Below, in pieces: positions 17,497 through 26,768 of a stretch of DNA of 64,000 nucleotides. The stretch is from an uncultured bacterium (lineage in GTDB: Bacteria > Bacillota > Clostridia > UBA1381), in contig CAJMRL010000006.1 of assembly GCA_905215805.1 (NCBI GenBank), positions 31,952 through 95,951 on the forward strand. Reading direction: 5' to 3'. The notes under the pieces are model-generated. The model was not told the origin of the DNA. It was given only the letters and a program-made list of their open reading frames with translations, and searched no databases. Position 1 is the first letter of the stretch; every line of letters begins with the position of its first letter. A program made the position numbers and the translations under genes.

Positions 17497-17583
17497 CTGC
17501 TGCACACCCCCTTTCACTGTTACTAAATCCTTTTGGATATTATTAATATATTAATATAGTTTTAATATATCTATGATATTATA

Positions 17584-18324
17584 CTACATAACAAGCCCGC
17601 CGTCAACATTTATTACCTGACCCGTCACATAATTTGACATATCGGATGCTAAAAAGGCTACAACATCAGCAATATCGTCAGTTTCACCAAATTTTCCAAG
17701 CGGAATTGAGTCAAGGTACTTTGCTTTTACGTCATCAGAAAGAACATCTGTCATTGCTGAACGTATAAAACCTGGCGCAACTGCATTGCATCTGATACCT
17801 CTTGAAGCAAATTCTTTTGCCGTTGTTTTAGTAAGGCCTATAAGTCCTGCTTTAGATGCGACATAATTAGCTTGTCCTGGATTTCCCATAACTCCGACAA
17901 TAGATGAAATATTTATTATCGAGCCTTTTCTCTTCTTCATCATCGGTCTTACAACTGTTTTTATGCAGTTAAACGCACCTTTAAGGTTTATATCCATAAC
18001 CATATCCCAGTCCTCCTCGCTCATGCGAAGCATAAGACCATCACGAGTAATTCCGGCATTGTTTACAAATATATCTACACCGCCAAAAGTTTTGACTGTT
18101 GTATCAACAAGATTTTTTACATCTTCTATATTTCTGACATCGCCCTTCACTACTATTGACTCAACTCCAAGAGCTTTGACTTCCTCACATGTTTCGTCAG
18201 CATATGTAGATGATGGAATATCATTTATAACAACATTTGCGCCTAAAGACGCAAGCTTCATTGCAATTGCCTTTCCGATTCCTCGTCCGGAGCCTGTTAC
18301 TATTGCTGTTTTACCCTTTAACAT
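17584..18324 (-). CDS. fabG: 3-oxoacyl-ACP reductase
   Basis: 246 residues. NADPH-dependent reduction of 3-oxoacyl-ACP in the elongation cycle. Short-chain dehydrogenase with the nucleotide site TGSGRGIGKAIA (about 10–21), NNAGITRDGLMLRM (about 87–100), catalytic Ser in IINISSIVG (about 138), Tyr/Lys in NYVASKAGLIG (about 152–156) and the C-terminal GQVINVDGGLVM. 16 bases separate it from fabD. Confidence 0.96.
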   Translation of the reverse strand: MLKGKTAIVTGSGRGIGKAIAMKLASLGANVVINDIPSSTYADETCEEVKALGVESIVVKGDVRNIEDVKNLVDTTVKTFGGVDIFVNNAGITRDGLMLRMSEEDWDMVMDINLKGAFNCIKTVVRPMMKKRKGSIINISSIVGVMGNPGQANYVASKAGLIGLTKTTAKEFASRGIRCNAVAPGFIRSAMTDVLSDDVKAKYLDSIPLGKFGETDDIADVVAFLASDMSNYVTGQVINVDGGLVM

Positions 18325-18340
18325 TACAATCCTCCAATTA

Positions 18341-19276
18341 TTATTTACCTAAACCTGCAAGTGTTTTTTCGAGCGACGCCATATCCTCAACATTAAATAT
18401 CTTAACATCTCTTGAAATCTTTTTTACAAAGCCGCTCAAAGCCTTTCCGGGACCCACTTCAATAAATGTATCAACCCCGTCAGAGATCATTTTTCTTATT
18501 GAATCCTCCCAAAGAACTGAATTGGAAACCTGTTCAACCAAAAGACGCTTTATATCATCCTTCGACTTTATATAATCAGCGGTAACATTTGTTATTACAG
18601 GAATCTGCATATCATGTATCTCTACGTTTTCAAGCTCTTTTCCAAGCTTTTCTCCTGCTCCTTTAAGCATTGCACAGTGGAACGGAGCAGATACAGGAAG
18701 CATAAGTGCTCTCTTTGCGCCCATTTCCTTTGCATATTCACAGCACTTCTCTACAGCCGCAACCTCTCCTGATACTACGATCTGTCCCGGACAATTAAAA
18801 TTAGCACCAGTACATATTCCGATTTCCGATGCCTTTTCGCAGCATTCTCTTACCTGATCAGCATTAAGAGCTATTATGGCTGCCATTGCACCCTTACCAA
18901 CAGGTACTTCTTCCTGCATATATTTTCCTCTCTTTTTAACGAGTCGTACGGCATCCTTAAAATCAATCGAACCAGATGCAACATGAGCTGTATATTCGCC
19001 AAGGCTTAATCCTGCAACCACATCAGGACGCACACCTTTTTCTTCAAGAACTCTCAGGGCTGCAACACTCATTGTAACAACAGTAGGCTGAGTATTTTCG
19101 GTTATCATAAGAGTCTCTTTATCACCGTTAAAAATCATATCCTTTATATCAAAGCCTACAGCCTCGCATGCCTCATCAAATGTCTTTGCGGCACACTCAA
19201 AATTCTCTGCAAGCTCCTTGCCCATTCCCGGTGCCTGCGCGCCTTGTCCGGCAAATATAAACGCTATCTTACCCAT
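18341..19276 (-). CDS. fabD: Malonyl-CoA:ACP transacylase
   Basis: 311 residues. Transfers malonyl from CoA to ACP. Starts KIAFIFAGQGAQAPGMG; nucleophile Ser91 in GLSLGEYTAH, where the usual GHSLG histidine is replaced by Leu, a variant I recall from clostridial enzymes. The catalytic His is in PVSAPFHCAMLKG (about 199). The C-terminal part has FIEVGPGKALSGFVK. Lies 10 bases after fabK. Confidence 0.96.
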   Translation of the reverse strand: MGKIAFIFAGQGAQAPGMGKELAENFECAAKTFDEACEAVGFDIKDMIFNGDKETLMITENTQPTVVTMSVAALRVLEEKGVRPDVVAGLSLGEYTAHVASGSIDFKDAVRLVKKRGKYMQEEVPVGKGAMAAIIALNADQVRECCEKASEIGICTGANFNCPGQIVVSGEVAAVEKCCEYAKEMGAKRALMLPVSAPFHCAMLKGAGEKLGKELENVEIHDMQIPVITNVTADYIKSKDDIKRLLVEQVSNSVLWEDSIRKMISDGVDTFIEVGPGKALSGFVKKISRDVKIFNVEDMASLEKTLAGLGK

Positions 19277-19286
19277 TTAATATACC

Positions 19287-20231
19287 TCACTTACTCATCT
19301 TTACGGATATTCCCTCAAGAATATCCTCCACACCTTCAAAATAACTTCTGATTATGTCTGCGCATGGTTCAATCTTATTTACCATAGCCGCACTCTGACC
19401 TGCCATAAGCGAACCCGTCTGAACATCACCTTCGGCAAATGCTCTCCTGAGACCGCCCACACCGAGATTTTCAATTTCTTCCTTTGAAGCGCCTGCCGCC
19501 TCAAGCTTAGCATATTCCCTTGTAAGCTTGTTTTTTAAGGCTCTTACCGGTGCTCCTGTTGAGCGTCCTGTTACAACCGCGTCACGATCCTTAGCCTTTA
19601 ACACAGCATCCTTATAATTCTGATGCGCTATACATTCCTCTGAACATATAAAACGTGTTCCTACCTGTATTCCGTCAGCTCCCAGCGCAAAAGCTGCCAC
19701 AGCGCCTCTGTTATCCGCAATTCCCCCCGCTGCGATAACCGGAATATTAACTGCGTCAACGACCTGCGGAACAAGACACATTGTCGTGATCTCACCTATA
19801 TGTCCGCCTGACTCGGTACCTTCCGCTACTACGCCGTCAACTCCGTCCTTTTCCATCTTCTTTGCCATTGCAACACTCGCGATAACAGGGAATATCTTAA
19901 TTCCCGCCGCCTTTAGATCCGGAATATATTTTCCGGGATTTCCGGCTCCCGTCGCAACTACAGCCGGCTTTTCCTCAAGAACTACCTTCATAACCTCTTC
20001 AGCAAAAGGCGACATAAGCATTACATTAACTCCAAACGGCTTATCCGTCATCTCTCTGCATTTTTTTATCTGCTCACGAACTACCTCTGCCGGCGCTCCG
20101 CCTGCGGCTATAATACCCAGACCGCCTCCGTTTGAAACTGCAGCAGCTAGCTCAGCCGTCGCAACCCAAGCCATTCCTCCCTGTATAACGGGATATTCAA
20201 TTCCAAGTAATTCACAAAGTCTTGTTTTCAT
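19287..20231 (-). CDS. fabK: Enoyl-ACP reductase II (FMN-dependent)
   Basis: 314 residues from the ATG at 20231, preceded by AGAGGAGAT; an in-frame earlier start lacks one. Final reduction of each elongation round, using FMN and NAD(P)H. TIM-barrel of the nitronate monooxygenase/FabK family: YPVIQGGMAWVATAELAAAV at the N-terminus, SGGHIGE (about 145), then the phosphate-binding AAGGIADNRGAVAAFALGA. FabK is the only enoyl reductase in the cluster; such enzymes are known to be triclosan-insensitive. Confidence 0.93.
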   Translation of the reverse strand: MKTRLCELLGIEYPVIQGGMAWVATAELAAAVSNGGGLGIIAAGGAPAEVVREQIKKCREMTDKPFGVNVMLMSPFAEEVMKVVLEEKPAVVATGAGNPGKYIPDLKAAGIKIFPVIASVAMAKKMEKDGVDGVVAEGTESGGHIGEITTMCLVPQVVDAVNIPVIAAGGIADNRGAVAAFALGADGIQVGTRFICSEECIAHQNYKDAVLKAKDRDAVVTGRSTGAPVRALKNKLTREYAKLEAAGASKEEIENLGVGGLRRAFAEGDVQTGSLMAGQSAAMVNKIEPCADIIRSYFEGVEDILEGISVKMSK

Positions 20232-20248
20232 ATTCCAATCTCCTCTGC

Positions 20249-21226
20249 TTACCATTCAATCACACAAGCTCCATATGTCAGACCTCCGCCGAAGCCGACC
20301 AACACAACCTTATCGCCTTTTTTTATTCTTCCGGTCTCAACAGCCTCACAAAGCGCTACAGGTATACATGAAGCCGATGTGTTTCCATATTTCTCAACCG
20401 TCAATATTACCTTATCCTTATCTATTCCCATACGCTTTATTGCGCTGTCAACAATCCTGTAATTAGCCTGATGCGGCACAACAAGAGCAATATCATCATA
20501 AGTAAGTCCTGCCTTATCTAACGCTCTCTGCGATGAATCAGCCATTGCCTTTACGGCAAATTTCATGACTGACTGTCCTGCCATCCATATTGTATCCTTC
20601 TTATGAGCCACTCGCTTTTCAATCTCTTCCTCGTCATTTCTGTACGCAAGGCTTGTAATAGCCATGCCGCTTTCTCCGTCCGCGCCCATGTCAACGCTTA
20701 TAATTCCCGTTTCATCCGATGCTTGTACAATCGCAGCTCCTGCTGCATCACCGAACAGCACACAAGTAGCTCTGTCTGAATAGTCTACCGCCTTTGATAA
20801 AGCGTCCGCACATACAACCAAAACAGTTTTATACATTCCTGTCTTTATAAACTGATCCGCTATTCCAAGTCCTACCGGAAAGCTTGAGCAAGCCGCATTA
20901 TAATCAATTGCCATTGCATTTTTAGCGCCTATATGTGCCTGAAGCACACATGCGCATGACGGTGTAAAATAATCCGGGGTAACGGTAGCAAAAAGTATCA
21001 AGTCTATATCTTCGGGACTGATTCCTGCATTCTTCATAGCCTCTTCAGATGCTTTTGCAGCCATATCTGTAGTATACTCGTCATCAGCACTTATATGACG
21101 CGTTTTTATTCCTGTTCTTCTTGTTATCCATTCATCGTTGGTATCAACTATTGATTCCATGTAGGCATTATCATAAATTTTTTCAGGTAAATAGTGTCCC
21201 AAACCGATAATTTTGGCATTAGCCAT
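20249..21226 (-). CDS. fabH: 3-oxoacyl-ACP synthase III
   Basis: 325 residues from the ATG at 21226, behind GGAGGGG. Starts fatty acid synthesis by condensing acyl-CoA with malonyl-ACP. Catalytic Cys113 in NAACSSFPVG, His in VVPHQANYRIVD (about 246) and Asn in KYGNTSASCIPVAL (about 276). The start lies inside the last codons of plsX (8-base overlap), so the two are coupled. Confidence 0.96.
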   Translation of the reverse strand: MANAKIIGLGHYLPEKIYDNAYMESIVDTNDEWITRRTGIKTRHISADDEYTTDMAAKASEEAMKNAGISPEDIDLILFATVTPDYFTPSCACVLQAHIGAKNAMAIDYNAACSSFPVGLGIADQFIKTGMYKTVLVVCADALSKAVDYSDRATCVLFGDAAGAAIVQASDETGIISVDMGADGESGMAITSLAYRNDEEEIEKRVAHKKDTIWMAGQSVMKFAVKAMADSSQRALDKAGLTYDDIALVVPHQANYRIVDSAIKRMGIDKDKVILTVEKYGNTSASCIPVALCEAVETGRIKKGDKVVLVGFGGGLTYGACVIEW

Positions 21227-22229
21227 TTGATTCCCCTCCGTTAACCTCATTTATATTTTTAACAATGTCTTCTATAACATTTGTTTCTACAAATTTTTTT
21301 GCCTGCTTTACCGCATTATACACAGCAATAGCATCAGATGATCCATGTCCTTTTATAACAGGCTTTTTTGTACCTAACAGCGGCGCACCGCCATATGAGC
21401 GGTAATCCATCATGCTCTTTAACTCTTTGACGCCTTTTAAAGAAAGAAGTCCGCCTATTTTAGTCAAAAAGCTCTTCATAAACATGTCTCGTACTAAATT
21501 CCCGACAACATGTCCCATGCCCTCTATTGTCTTCAATATAACATTACCGACAAAACCATCGCACGTAATAACATCGGCAGTTCCTTCCATTACATCTCTG
21601 CCTTCTATATTTCCGATAAAATTAAAAGAAGCCTGCTTCATAAGAGGATAGGTATGCTTTGTAAGCTCATCACCTTTACCTTCTTCCTCTCCGTTAGACA
21701 TTAACCCAACTGTTGGATTTTCAATACCGACAACATTTTTCATGTATATACTGCCCATCAATCCAAATTGTACAAGATTCTCTGCCTTACAATTAGTATT
21801 TGCTCCTGCATCTATCAAGAGTTTTGCTCCTCTTGCAGTCGGAAGCAGAGTCGCAAGTGCCGGACGCAGCACACCTTTTATTCTGCCTACGATCAAAAGT
21901 CCGGCTGCGAGCAGCGCTCCTGTATTTCCACATGCAAGCAACGCATCTCCTCCGCCGTTTTTTAACAGATTTGCAGCTACGACTATCGAAGAATTTTTTT
22001 TGCTTCTAACCGCTTTCGCCGGTTCTTCATGATTTGTTATAACCTCATCCGCATTAACAATTTCTACTCTTTTATGCGGATAATCATATTTTGAAAGCTC
22101 TTTTTTTATAACATTCTCTTTTCCAACGAAAACTATATCCACATCAAAATCATTTATTGCTTTAACGGCGCCTTCTATCTGCGCCTGCGGAGCATTATCT
22201 CCACCCATGGCATCAATTATTATCTTCAA
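21219..22229 (-). CDS. plsX: Phosphate acyltransferase PlsX
   Basis: 336 residues. Makes acyl-phosphate from acyl-ACP for phospholipid synthesis, at the inner face of the membrane. Opens with IIIDAMGGDNAPQ, with later LLACGNTGALLAAGL (about 98–112), LLIDAGANTNCK (about 137–148) and VITCDGFVGNVILKTIEG (about 216–233), all family blocks. It follows fapR by 21 bases and overlaps fabH, the standard Firmicute arrangement. Confidence 0.96.
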   Translation of the reverse strand: MKIIIDAMGGDNAPQAQIEGAVKAINDFDVDIVFVGKENVIKKELSKYDYPHKRVEIVNADEVITNHEEPAKAVRSKKNSSIVVAANLLKNGGGDALLACGNTGALLAAGLLIVGRIKGVLRPALATLLPTARGAKLLIDAGANTNCKAENLVQFGLMGSIYMKNVVGIENPTVGLMSNGEEEGKGDELTKHTYPLMKQASFNFIGNIEGRDVMEGTADVITCDGFVGNVILKTIEGMGHVVGNLVRDMFMKSFLTKIGGLLSLKGVKELKSMMDYRSYGGAPLLGTKKPVIKGHGSSDAIAVYNAVKQAKKFVETNVIEDIVKNINEVNGGESNG

Positions 22230-22250
22230 GATTATTCCTTCCCGGCGACA

Positions 22251-22772
22251 TCAGTCCTGAACCGCAAGACTAAATTTTCCTCTGAACACCTCTGTCATAT
22301 TCGCCTTTATAAAAACATGTACTATAAAATCTTTTTCTTTTTCTCTGATGACTTCCGAGCGCGCAATAAGACGCTCTCCGGAATGCACCTCCGTTATATA
22401 TTTTACGTTTGCCACCTTTATAAGCGCCGCTTTAGCATTTACAACGCTCAACGCTAAATTTTCTGCAAACGCATATATAAACTGGCTCTTGACAATCTCC
22501 GTTCCTTCAAACAGCATTGAAGCATTAGTTTCCAGAACCGATATTCCATTATGGTATAAATCCAGATCCAGCACTTCTCCGGTCTTAATATTAAGCCCTT
22601 CTTTTGCTGCCGTCTTTATTCGCTCGCGATATTGGGCAATCCCAAGTTCTGCCCTATCAAGCCGTATTGTTGCAACGCTTACTCCGCATAGCTGTGCAAG
22701 ATTATCATCCTTCAGAAAGGGATTTTCGCCGAGCATTTTTATAATATATTCATGGCGTTCTTTTTTATCCAT
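22251..22772 (-). CDS. fapR: Fatty acid biosynthesis regulator FapR
   Basis: 173 residues from the ATG at 22772; AAGGGG precedes it, and a TTG six codons earlier is the less likely alternative. Repressor of fatty acid and phospholipid genes released by malonyl-CoA. N-terminal DeoR-like HTH (NPFLKDDNLAQLCGVSVATI, about 16–35) and C-terminal hot-dog ligand domain (about 80–170). It heads the operon and a perfect FapR-type operator lies between its promoter and start, so it represses itself and everything downstream. Confidence 0.94.
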   Translation of the reverse strand: MDKKERHEYIIKMLGENPFLKDDNLAQLCGVSVATIRLDRAELGIAQYRERIKTAAKEGLNIKTGEVLDLDLYHNGISVLETNASMLFEGTEIVKSQFIYAFAENLALSVVNAKAALIKVANVKYITEVHSGERLIARSEVIREKEKDFIVHVFIKANMTEVFRGKFSLAVQD

Positions 22773-22809
22773 AGCCTCGACCCCTTTCAAATAGGATTGT
22801 TAATACCTA

Positions 22810-22826
22810 TTAGTATCAGGTACTAA
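22810..22826. promoter_or_regulatory. FapR operator
   Basis: TTAGTATCAGGTACTAA is a palindrome with perfect 6-base arms. On the minus strand it reads TTAGTACCTGATACTAA, matching the FapR box as I recall it. It lies just downstream of the -10, a good place to block initiation or early elongation. Confidence 0.9.
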
Positions 22827-22839
22827 ACAGTATATATTG

Positions 22840-22868
22840 ATTATATACTATGATACGATAGATTGCAA
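22840..22868 (-). promoter_or_regulatory. Promoter of the fapR operon
   Basis: On the minus strand TTGCAA (22863–22868), 17-base spacer, TATAAT (22840–22845). The FapR operator begins about 13 bases downstream of the -10. The stretch 22869–23010 is AT-rich with no gene. Confidence 0.8.
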
Positions 22869-23010
22869 TACCTTCTTTTATATTTCTAAAAAAATTGTTA
22901 ATTATGCTGAATATTTACCGATAATTATGTATTATATCACAAGAATATTTACTATACCTGTAACATTTTTGCAACATTGCAGGTGTTTTTGTATCAAAAA
23001 TGAAATATTC

Positions 23011-23046
23011 CTAAAAAAGAAGACATACCCTCAGATATGTCTTCTT
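23011..23046 (-). terminator. Terminator after ispH–rpsA
   Basis: AAGAAGACATA (23036–23046 read on the minus strand) pairs perfectly over 11 bases with 23017–23027, then TTTTTTAG follows. It closes the uvrC-to-ispH transcript. Confidence 0.9.
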
Positions 23047-23060
23047 AAAGTCAAATTATA

Positions 23061-25067
23061 TTATTCAGCGTCGGTATTTGTCATTTCCTCAACTTCTACA
23101 GTGGGATCTGTCGAATAAACAAGAGCCTCTCCTTCTGCAGGAGCATCATCCTCTTTAGCTGCCTCTTCCTCTTCTTTTTTCTGCTGCAAAAGCGCGCGAA
23201 TCGAAAGAGATATCTTCTTTTCATCCCAATCAACATCGGTTACCTTTACCTCAACTTCCTGACCTATTGTCAAAACGTCTTCAGGCTTACCGATTCTTCT
23301 GTCTGCGATTTGAGAAATATGAATAAGACCATCAACTGTCGGAATAATCTCAGCAAATGCACCGAACGGCATCATTCTTACAATCTTAACCTTTATAACA
23401 TCTCCGACATGAATCTTATTCTGTGCTATTACCCACGGATTGTCCTCTATTTTCTTGAAACCAAGAGAAATCTTCTTTGTTTCAGGGTTCATATCCTTAA
23501 TGTAAACATCAAGAACATCACCTACAGAAACAACCTCCGAAGGATGCTTTATTTTATTCCATGACAGCTCGCTGATGTGTACAAGACCGTCCACGCCGCC
23601 GATATCAACAAACGCGCCGAACGAAGTCAAAGACTTTACAGTACCCTGATATCTCTTTCCGATCTCAGCCTCTGCCCAGAACTTCTCTTCCTTCTCTTTT
23701 CTTGCAGCCTCAAGAATTACTCTTACCGAACCGATAACTCTTCTTCTTCTTTCATCGATCTCGATAATCTTAAAATCAACTGTTGTACCAACAAGGGTCG
23801 AAAGATCCTGCACGAATCTCTCTGATGCCTGACGAGCGGGAATAAATACCTGCGAGCCTTCTGTCAAAGCGATAACGCCGCCTTTGACTGCCTTAATAAT
23901 TTTACCGGAAAGAACCTGTCCTTCCTCGTAAGCCGTTTTGATTTTGTTCCAGCTTTCCATAGCTACCAATTTCTTTCTTGATAAAACTACTTTTCCCTCT
24001 CCATCATTTACGCCTACAACGTAAACCTTGATCGTATCGCCTTCTTTTACAACATCAGACGGCTTAAGTGACGGATCATCTGTAAGCTGGTCAGCGGCAA
24101 GCTGTCCGTTATACTTGAAGTCGCCCAAATCAACGATAACTTCATTGTTACGAACCTCAATAACCGTTCCTTCCACAATCTGTCCGTTTGTGAGAGTCTT
24201 TGACGAATACTGCTCAATCAAATCAGCAAAGCTCTCTTCATTCTGTAAATTTTCACTCATAGCCTTTACTACCTCCTCGATAATACGACCCGGTGTCGAC
24301 GCCCCGGCCGTAATACCTATATTTTTATATCTTTTGTGAGGAACCTCCTCACGGGTTTCTATGTGATAGGTTTCCGAACAGTTCTTCTCGCAGATCTCAT
24401 AAAGCTTTCTTGTGTTGGAGCTTTGTCTGCCTCCCACAACAATCATGCAGTCAGATTTCTTTGAAAGTTCCTCTGCTTCCGTCTGCCTATCCTTCGTCGC
24501 ACTACATATTGTATCAAATATTAGGGGTGAATTGCAAGCTTTTTTTATATTTTGTACGATTTCACTAAAAATTTCTTTATTTATTGTGGTTTGTGCTACA
24601 ATACAAAGCCTCTTTTTTGACAATTTTTTGTCAATTTCCGCATTTTTACCGTAAATTATGACAGCACTGTTTTCACACCATCCGTTAATTCCAATAACTT
24701 CCGGATGAGTTTCGTCACCGATTATGACAATTTGATAACCTTCGTCATAGTATTTCTTTACGATTTTATGGATCTTTGACACAAAAGGACACGTTAAATC
24801 AATAAACTTTCTGTCACCTATTTCATCATAAACCGCTTTTCCTACACCATGTGCACGTATAACTATCGTATAATCCTCAGGAACCTGTGAAGGTGAGTCA
24901 TAAGCATACACACCCTTATCAGCTAAATCCTCTATAACCTGCCTGTTATGGATTATTGCTCCCAATGTGGCTATTTTTTCACCCCGGTTCACAGCTTCAT
25001 AAACATTATCTACTGCACGCTTTACTCCATAACAAAATCCTGCTGTCTTTGCAACCGTAATTTCCAT
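23061..25067 (-). CDS. ispH: Fused IspH (HMBPP reductase) – ribosomal protein S1
   Basis: 668 residues, two proteins in one frame. Residues 1–280 are IspH, the last enzyme of the MEP isoprenoid pathway, with Fe-S ligands Cys12 (GFCYGVKRA), Cys93 (DLTCPFVSKIH) and Cys188 (DTICSATKDRQ). From about 295 four S1 RNA-binding repeats follow (for example GQIVEGTVIEVRNNEVIVDLG and GKRYQGTVKSLTSFGAFVDIG), ending in an acidic tail. The fusion is known from clostridia. The S1 part lacks the first repeats of proteobacterial S1 and probably acts in translation initiation or RNA binding. Last gene of its operon, 9 bases after plsC. Confidence 0.95.
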   Translation of the reverse strand: MEITVAKTAGFCYGVKRAVDNVYEAVNRGEKIATLGAIIHNRQVIEDLADKGVYAYDSPSQVPEDYTIVIRAHGVGKAVYDEIGDRKFIDLTCPFVSKIHKIVKKYYDEGYQIVIIGDETHPEVIGINGWCENSAVIIYGKNAEIDKKLSKKRLCIVAQTTINKEIFSEIVQNIKKACNSPLIFDTICSATKDRQTEAEELSKKSDCMIVVGGRQSSNTRKLYEICEKNCSETYHIETREEVPHKRYKNIGITAGASTPGRIIEEVVKAMSENLQNEESFADLIEQYSSKTLTNGQIVEGTVIEVRNNEVIVDLGDFKYNGQLAADQLTDDPSLKPSDVVKEGDTIKVYVVGVNDGEGKVVLSRKKLVAMESWNKIKTAYEEGQVLSGKIIKAVKGGVIALTEGSQVFIPARQASERFVQDLSTLVGTTVDFKIIEIDERRRRVIGSVRVILEAARKEKEEKFWAEAEIGKRYQGTVKSLTSFGAFVDIGGVDGLVHISELSWNKIKHPSEVVSVGDVLDVYIKDMNPETKKISLGFKKIEDNPWVIAQNKIHVGDVIKVKIVRMMPFGAFAEIIPTVDGLIHISQIADRRIGKPEDVLTIGQEVEVKVTDVDWDEKKISLSIRALLQQKKEEEEAAKEDDAPAEGEALVYSTDPTVEVEEMTNTDAE

Positions 25068-25076
25068 ATATTCTCC

Positions 25077-25658
25077 TTAATCTGCCTTATATGACCATAC
25101 AGTATCGAGTATCCCATCCGCCAGCTCCTGAAGCTGTACTCCGTCAATCCGTTTTCCGTAATATTCTTCAAGCGATATAGGTTTGCCTATTGTCACTGTT
25201 ATTTTGTGCATCCATTTATATTGTCCGCTTATATACATCGGTACAACCGGCACCTTTGCTCTTTGCGCAATCATAGCCGCTCCCGGCTTCGCTTTTCCTT
25301 TTTTACCATTTTTCATTCTGTGTCCTTCCGGAAACATTAAAAGAACTCTGCCGTCATTCAATATCTTGAACGCTCCCTTTACAGCACCGACATCTCCTCC
25401 GCCTCTGCGAATAGGAAATGCGCCTAATCCGCTTATTATTTTCCCAAATATCGGATTTTTAAACAGCTCTTCCTTCGCCATAAATGTAAGGTGTCTTGGA
25501 CAAGCCAATCCCGCTATGACAGGATCCCAGTTTGAGCGATGATTCACTGCAAGGATACATCCTCCTTCAAGAGGCATATTCTCTCTGCCGATATAGCATA
25601 TCCTAAAAACAAATATCATAACAAAACGCACAATCCATAAAGCAATATTATAAAACAT
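25077..25658 (-). CDS. plsC: 1-acyl-sn-glycerol-3-phosphate acyltransferase
   Basis: 193 residues. Adds the second acyl chain to lysophosphatidic acid at the membrane. Block I NHRSNWDP (HX4D, about residues 36–41), block II around FPIRRGGGDVGAVKGA, block III LLMFPEGHRMKNG (about 107–119) and block IV VPVVPMYISG. A hydrophobic N-terminal helix (1–22) anchors it. It lies between cmk and ispH–rpsA, as in many clostridia. Confidence 0.94.
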   Translation of the reverse strand: MFYNIALWIVRFVMIFVFRICYIGRENMPLEGGCILAVNHRSNWDPVIAGLACPRHLTFMAKEELFKNPIFGKIISGLGAFPIRRGGGDVGAVKGAFKILNDGRVLLMFPEGHRMKNGKKGKAKPGAAMIAQRAKVPVVPMYISGQYKWMHKITVTIGKPISLEEYYGKRIDGVQLQELADGILDTVWSYKAD

Positions 25659-25676
25659 TGTTATTCCCCCATATCG

Positions 25677-26348
25677 TTACATTACAGCCTCTGCCATCTC
25701 AGTTACCTTTTTTACCACTTCATCAAATGTCATTCCCGTTGTATCTAACAGCACAGCGTCAGGAGCCTGTCTAAGCGGCGCTTCCTCTCGTTCCGAGTCA
25801 TTCCTATCCCTGTACTCTATTTCACGTTTAAGCTCTTCAAAATCGCATTTAACGCCCTTCTCGGTCATTTCATTAAAGCGTCTTGACGCTCTCTCATCAA
25901 CTGAAGCCGTAAGAAAAATTTTCACCTGAGCCTTTGGCAGCACATGGTTACATATGTCCCTGCCGTCCATTATTACATTTGCATTTTTAGCCATTTCCTG
26001 CTGCATTGACACAAGTTTTTTTCTTACTTCAGAAATCACTGCCACATCAGAAGCTCCGACAGATACCTGCTCTGTCCTTATTTCACCTGATACATCCTCT
26101 CCGTTGAGATAAATGTGCTGCGTTTCCTGCAAATATTTTATTTCTATTTCAGCATCTTTAAGAGCTTCAACTACTTTTTCCGGTTCTTTTCTGCAATCGA
26201 TACCGCGTCTTATTGCATTCAATGCGACAGTTCTATACATCGCTCCCGTATCTATGTACACAAATCCGAGCTTCTTTGCAACAGCTTTTGAAACACTGCT
26301 TTTGCCAGCTCCGGCCGGTCCGTCAACCGCTATTGATATATAATCCAT
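25677..26348 (-). CDS. cmk: Cytidylate kinase
   Basis: 223 residues from the ATG at 26348, preceded by GGAGAAAG; a longer in-frame start lacks a ribosome site. Phosphorylates CMP and dCMP. P-loop DGPAGAGKSSVSKAVA (about 9–24), YIDTGAMYRT (about 31–40), the large CMP-binding insert, GRDICNHVLP (about 130) and the lid DRNDSEREEAPLRQA. It sits 31 bases after aroH. Confidence 0.95.
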   Translation of the reverse strand: MDYISIAVDGPAGAGKSSVSKAVAKKLGFVYIDTGAMYRTVALNAIRRGIDCRKEPEKVVEALKDAEIEIKYLQETQHIYLNGEDVSGEIRTEQVSVGASDVAVISEVRKKLVSMQQEMAKNANVIMDGRDICNHVLPKAQVKIFLTASVDERASRRFNEMTEKGVKCDFEELKREIEYRDRNDSEREEAPLRQAPDAVLLDTTGMTFDEVVKKVTEMAEAVM

Positions 26349-26378
26349 AATTCTTTCTCCAAAATTTATCAATTGTTC

Positions 26379-26741
26379 TTATTTAATCAAATCAGGTCTT
26401 AGAGCTTTTGCACCCCGCAAATATACCGGAACCATGTCCGAATTTTTCTTTTCGGTATTAGTATGTATAATAATTCTTATACATTTCGTCAAAGCCCCTT
26501 CTATTTCCGGCTCCGCCATATCTAACAGCGGAACATCTGTATACCCAAGCTGACGAGCTGCTCTTGCAGGAAAAGCCTTATCAATATCCGGTGTAATTGT
26601 AAATATCATATCTATAAGATCTTCCTTTTCAAGCGCGTTCTCTTTTATTATTTCCTCAAGAAGTTCCTTTGTATTTTCAAGAATCTCCTTTTCTTCATTA
26701 TGCTCTACCGTTGTTGCTCCTCTAACTGCTCTTACTGCCAT
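26379..26741 (-). CDS. aroH: Chorismate mutase, AroH type
   Basis: 120 residues. Converts chorismate to prephenate for Phe/Tyr synthesis. The trimeric pseudo-barrel AroH form is shown by AVRAVRGATTVEHNEEKEI at the N-terminus, the FTITPDIDKAFPARAAR segment (about 47–63) with its active-site arginine, PLLDMAEPEIEGAL, CIRIIIH and VYLRGAKALRPDL at the end. It stands alone among non-aromatic genes. Confidence 0.93.
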   Translation of the reverse strand: MAVRAVRGATTVEHNEEKEILENTKELLEEIIKENALEKEDLIDMIFTITPDIDKAFPARAARQLGYTDVPLLDMAEPEIEGALTKCIRIIIHTNTEKKNSDMVPVYLRGAKALRPDLIK

Positions 26742-26768
26742 ATTATTTCTCTCCTTTGTTATAAAAAT

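Noticed and set aside
22960..23000. Plus-strand terminator with ACCTG/CAGGT stem
   Set aside because: The stem is only five pairs with a long loop and there is no plus-strand gene before it.
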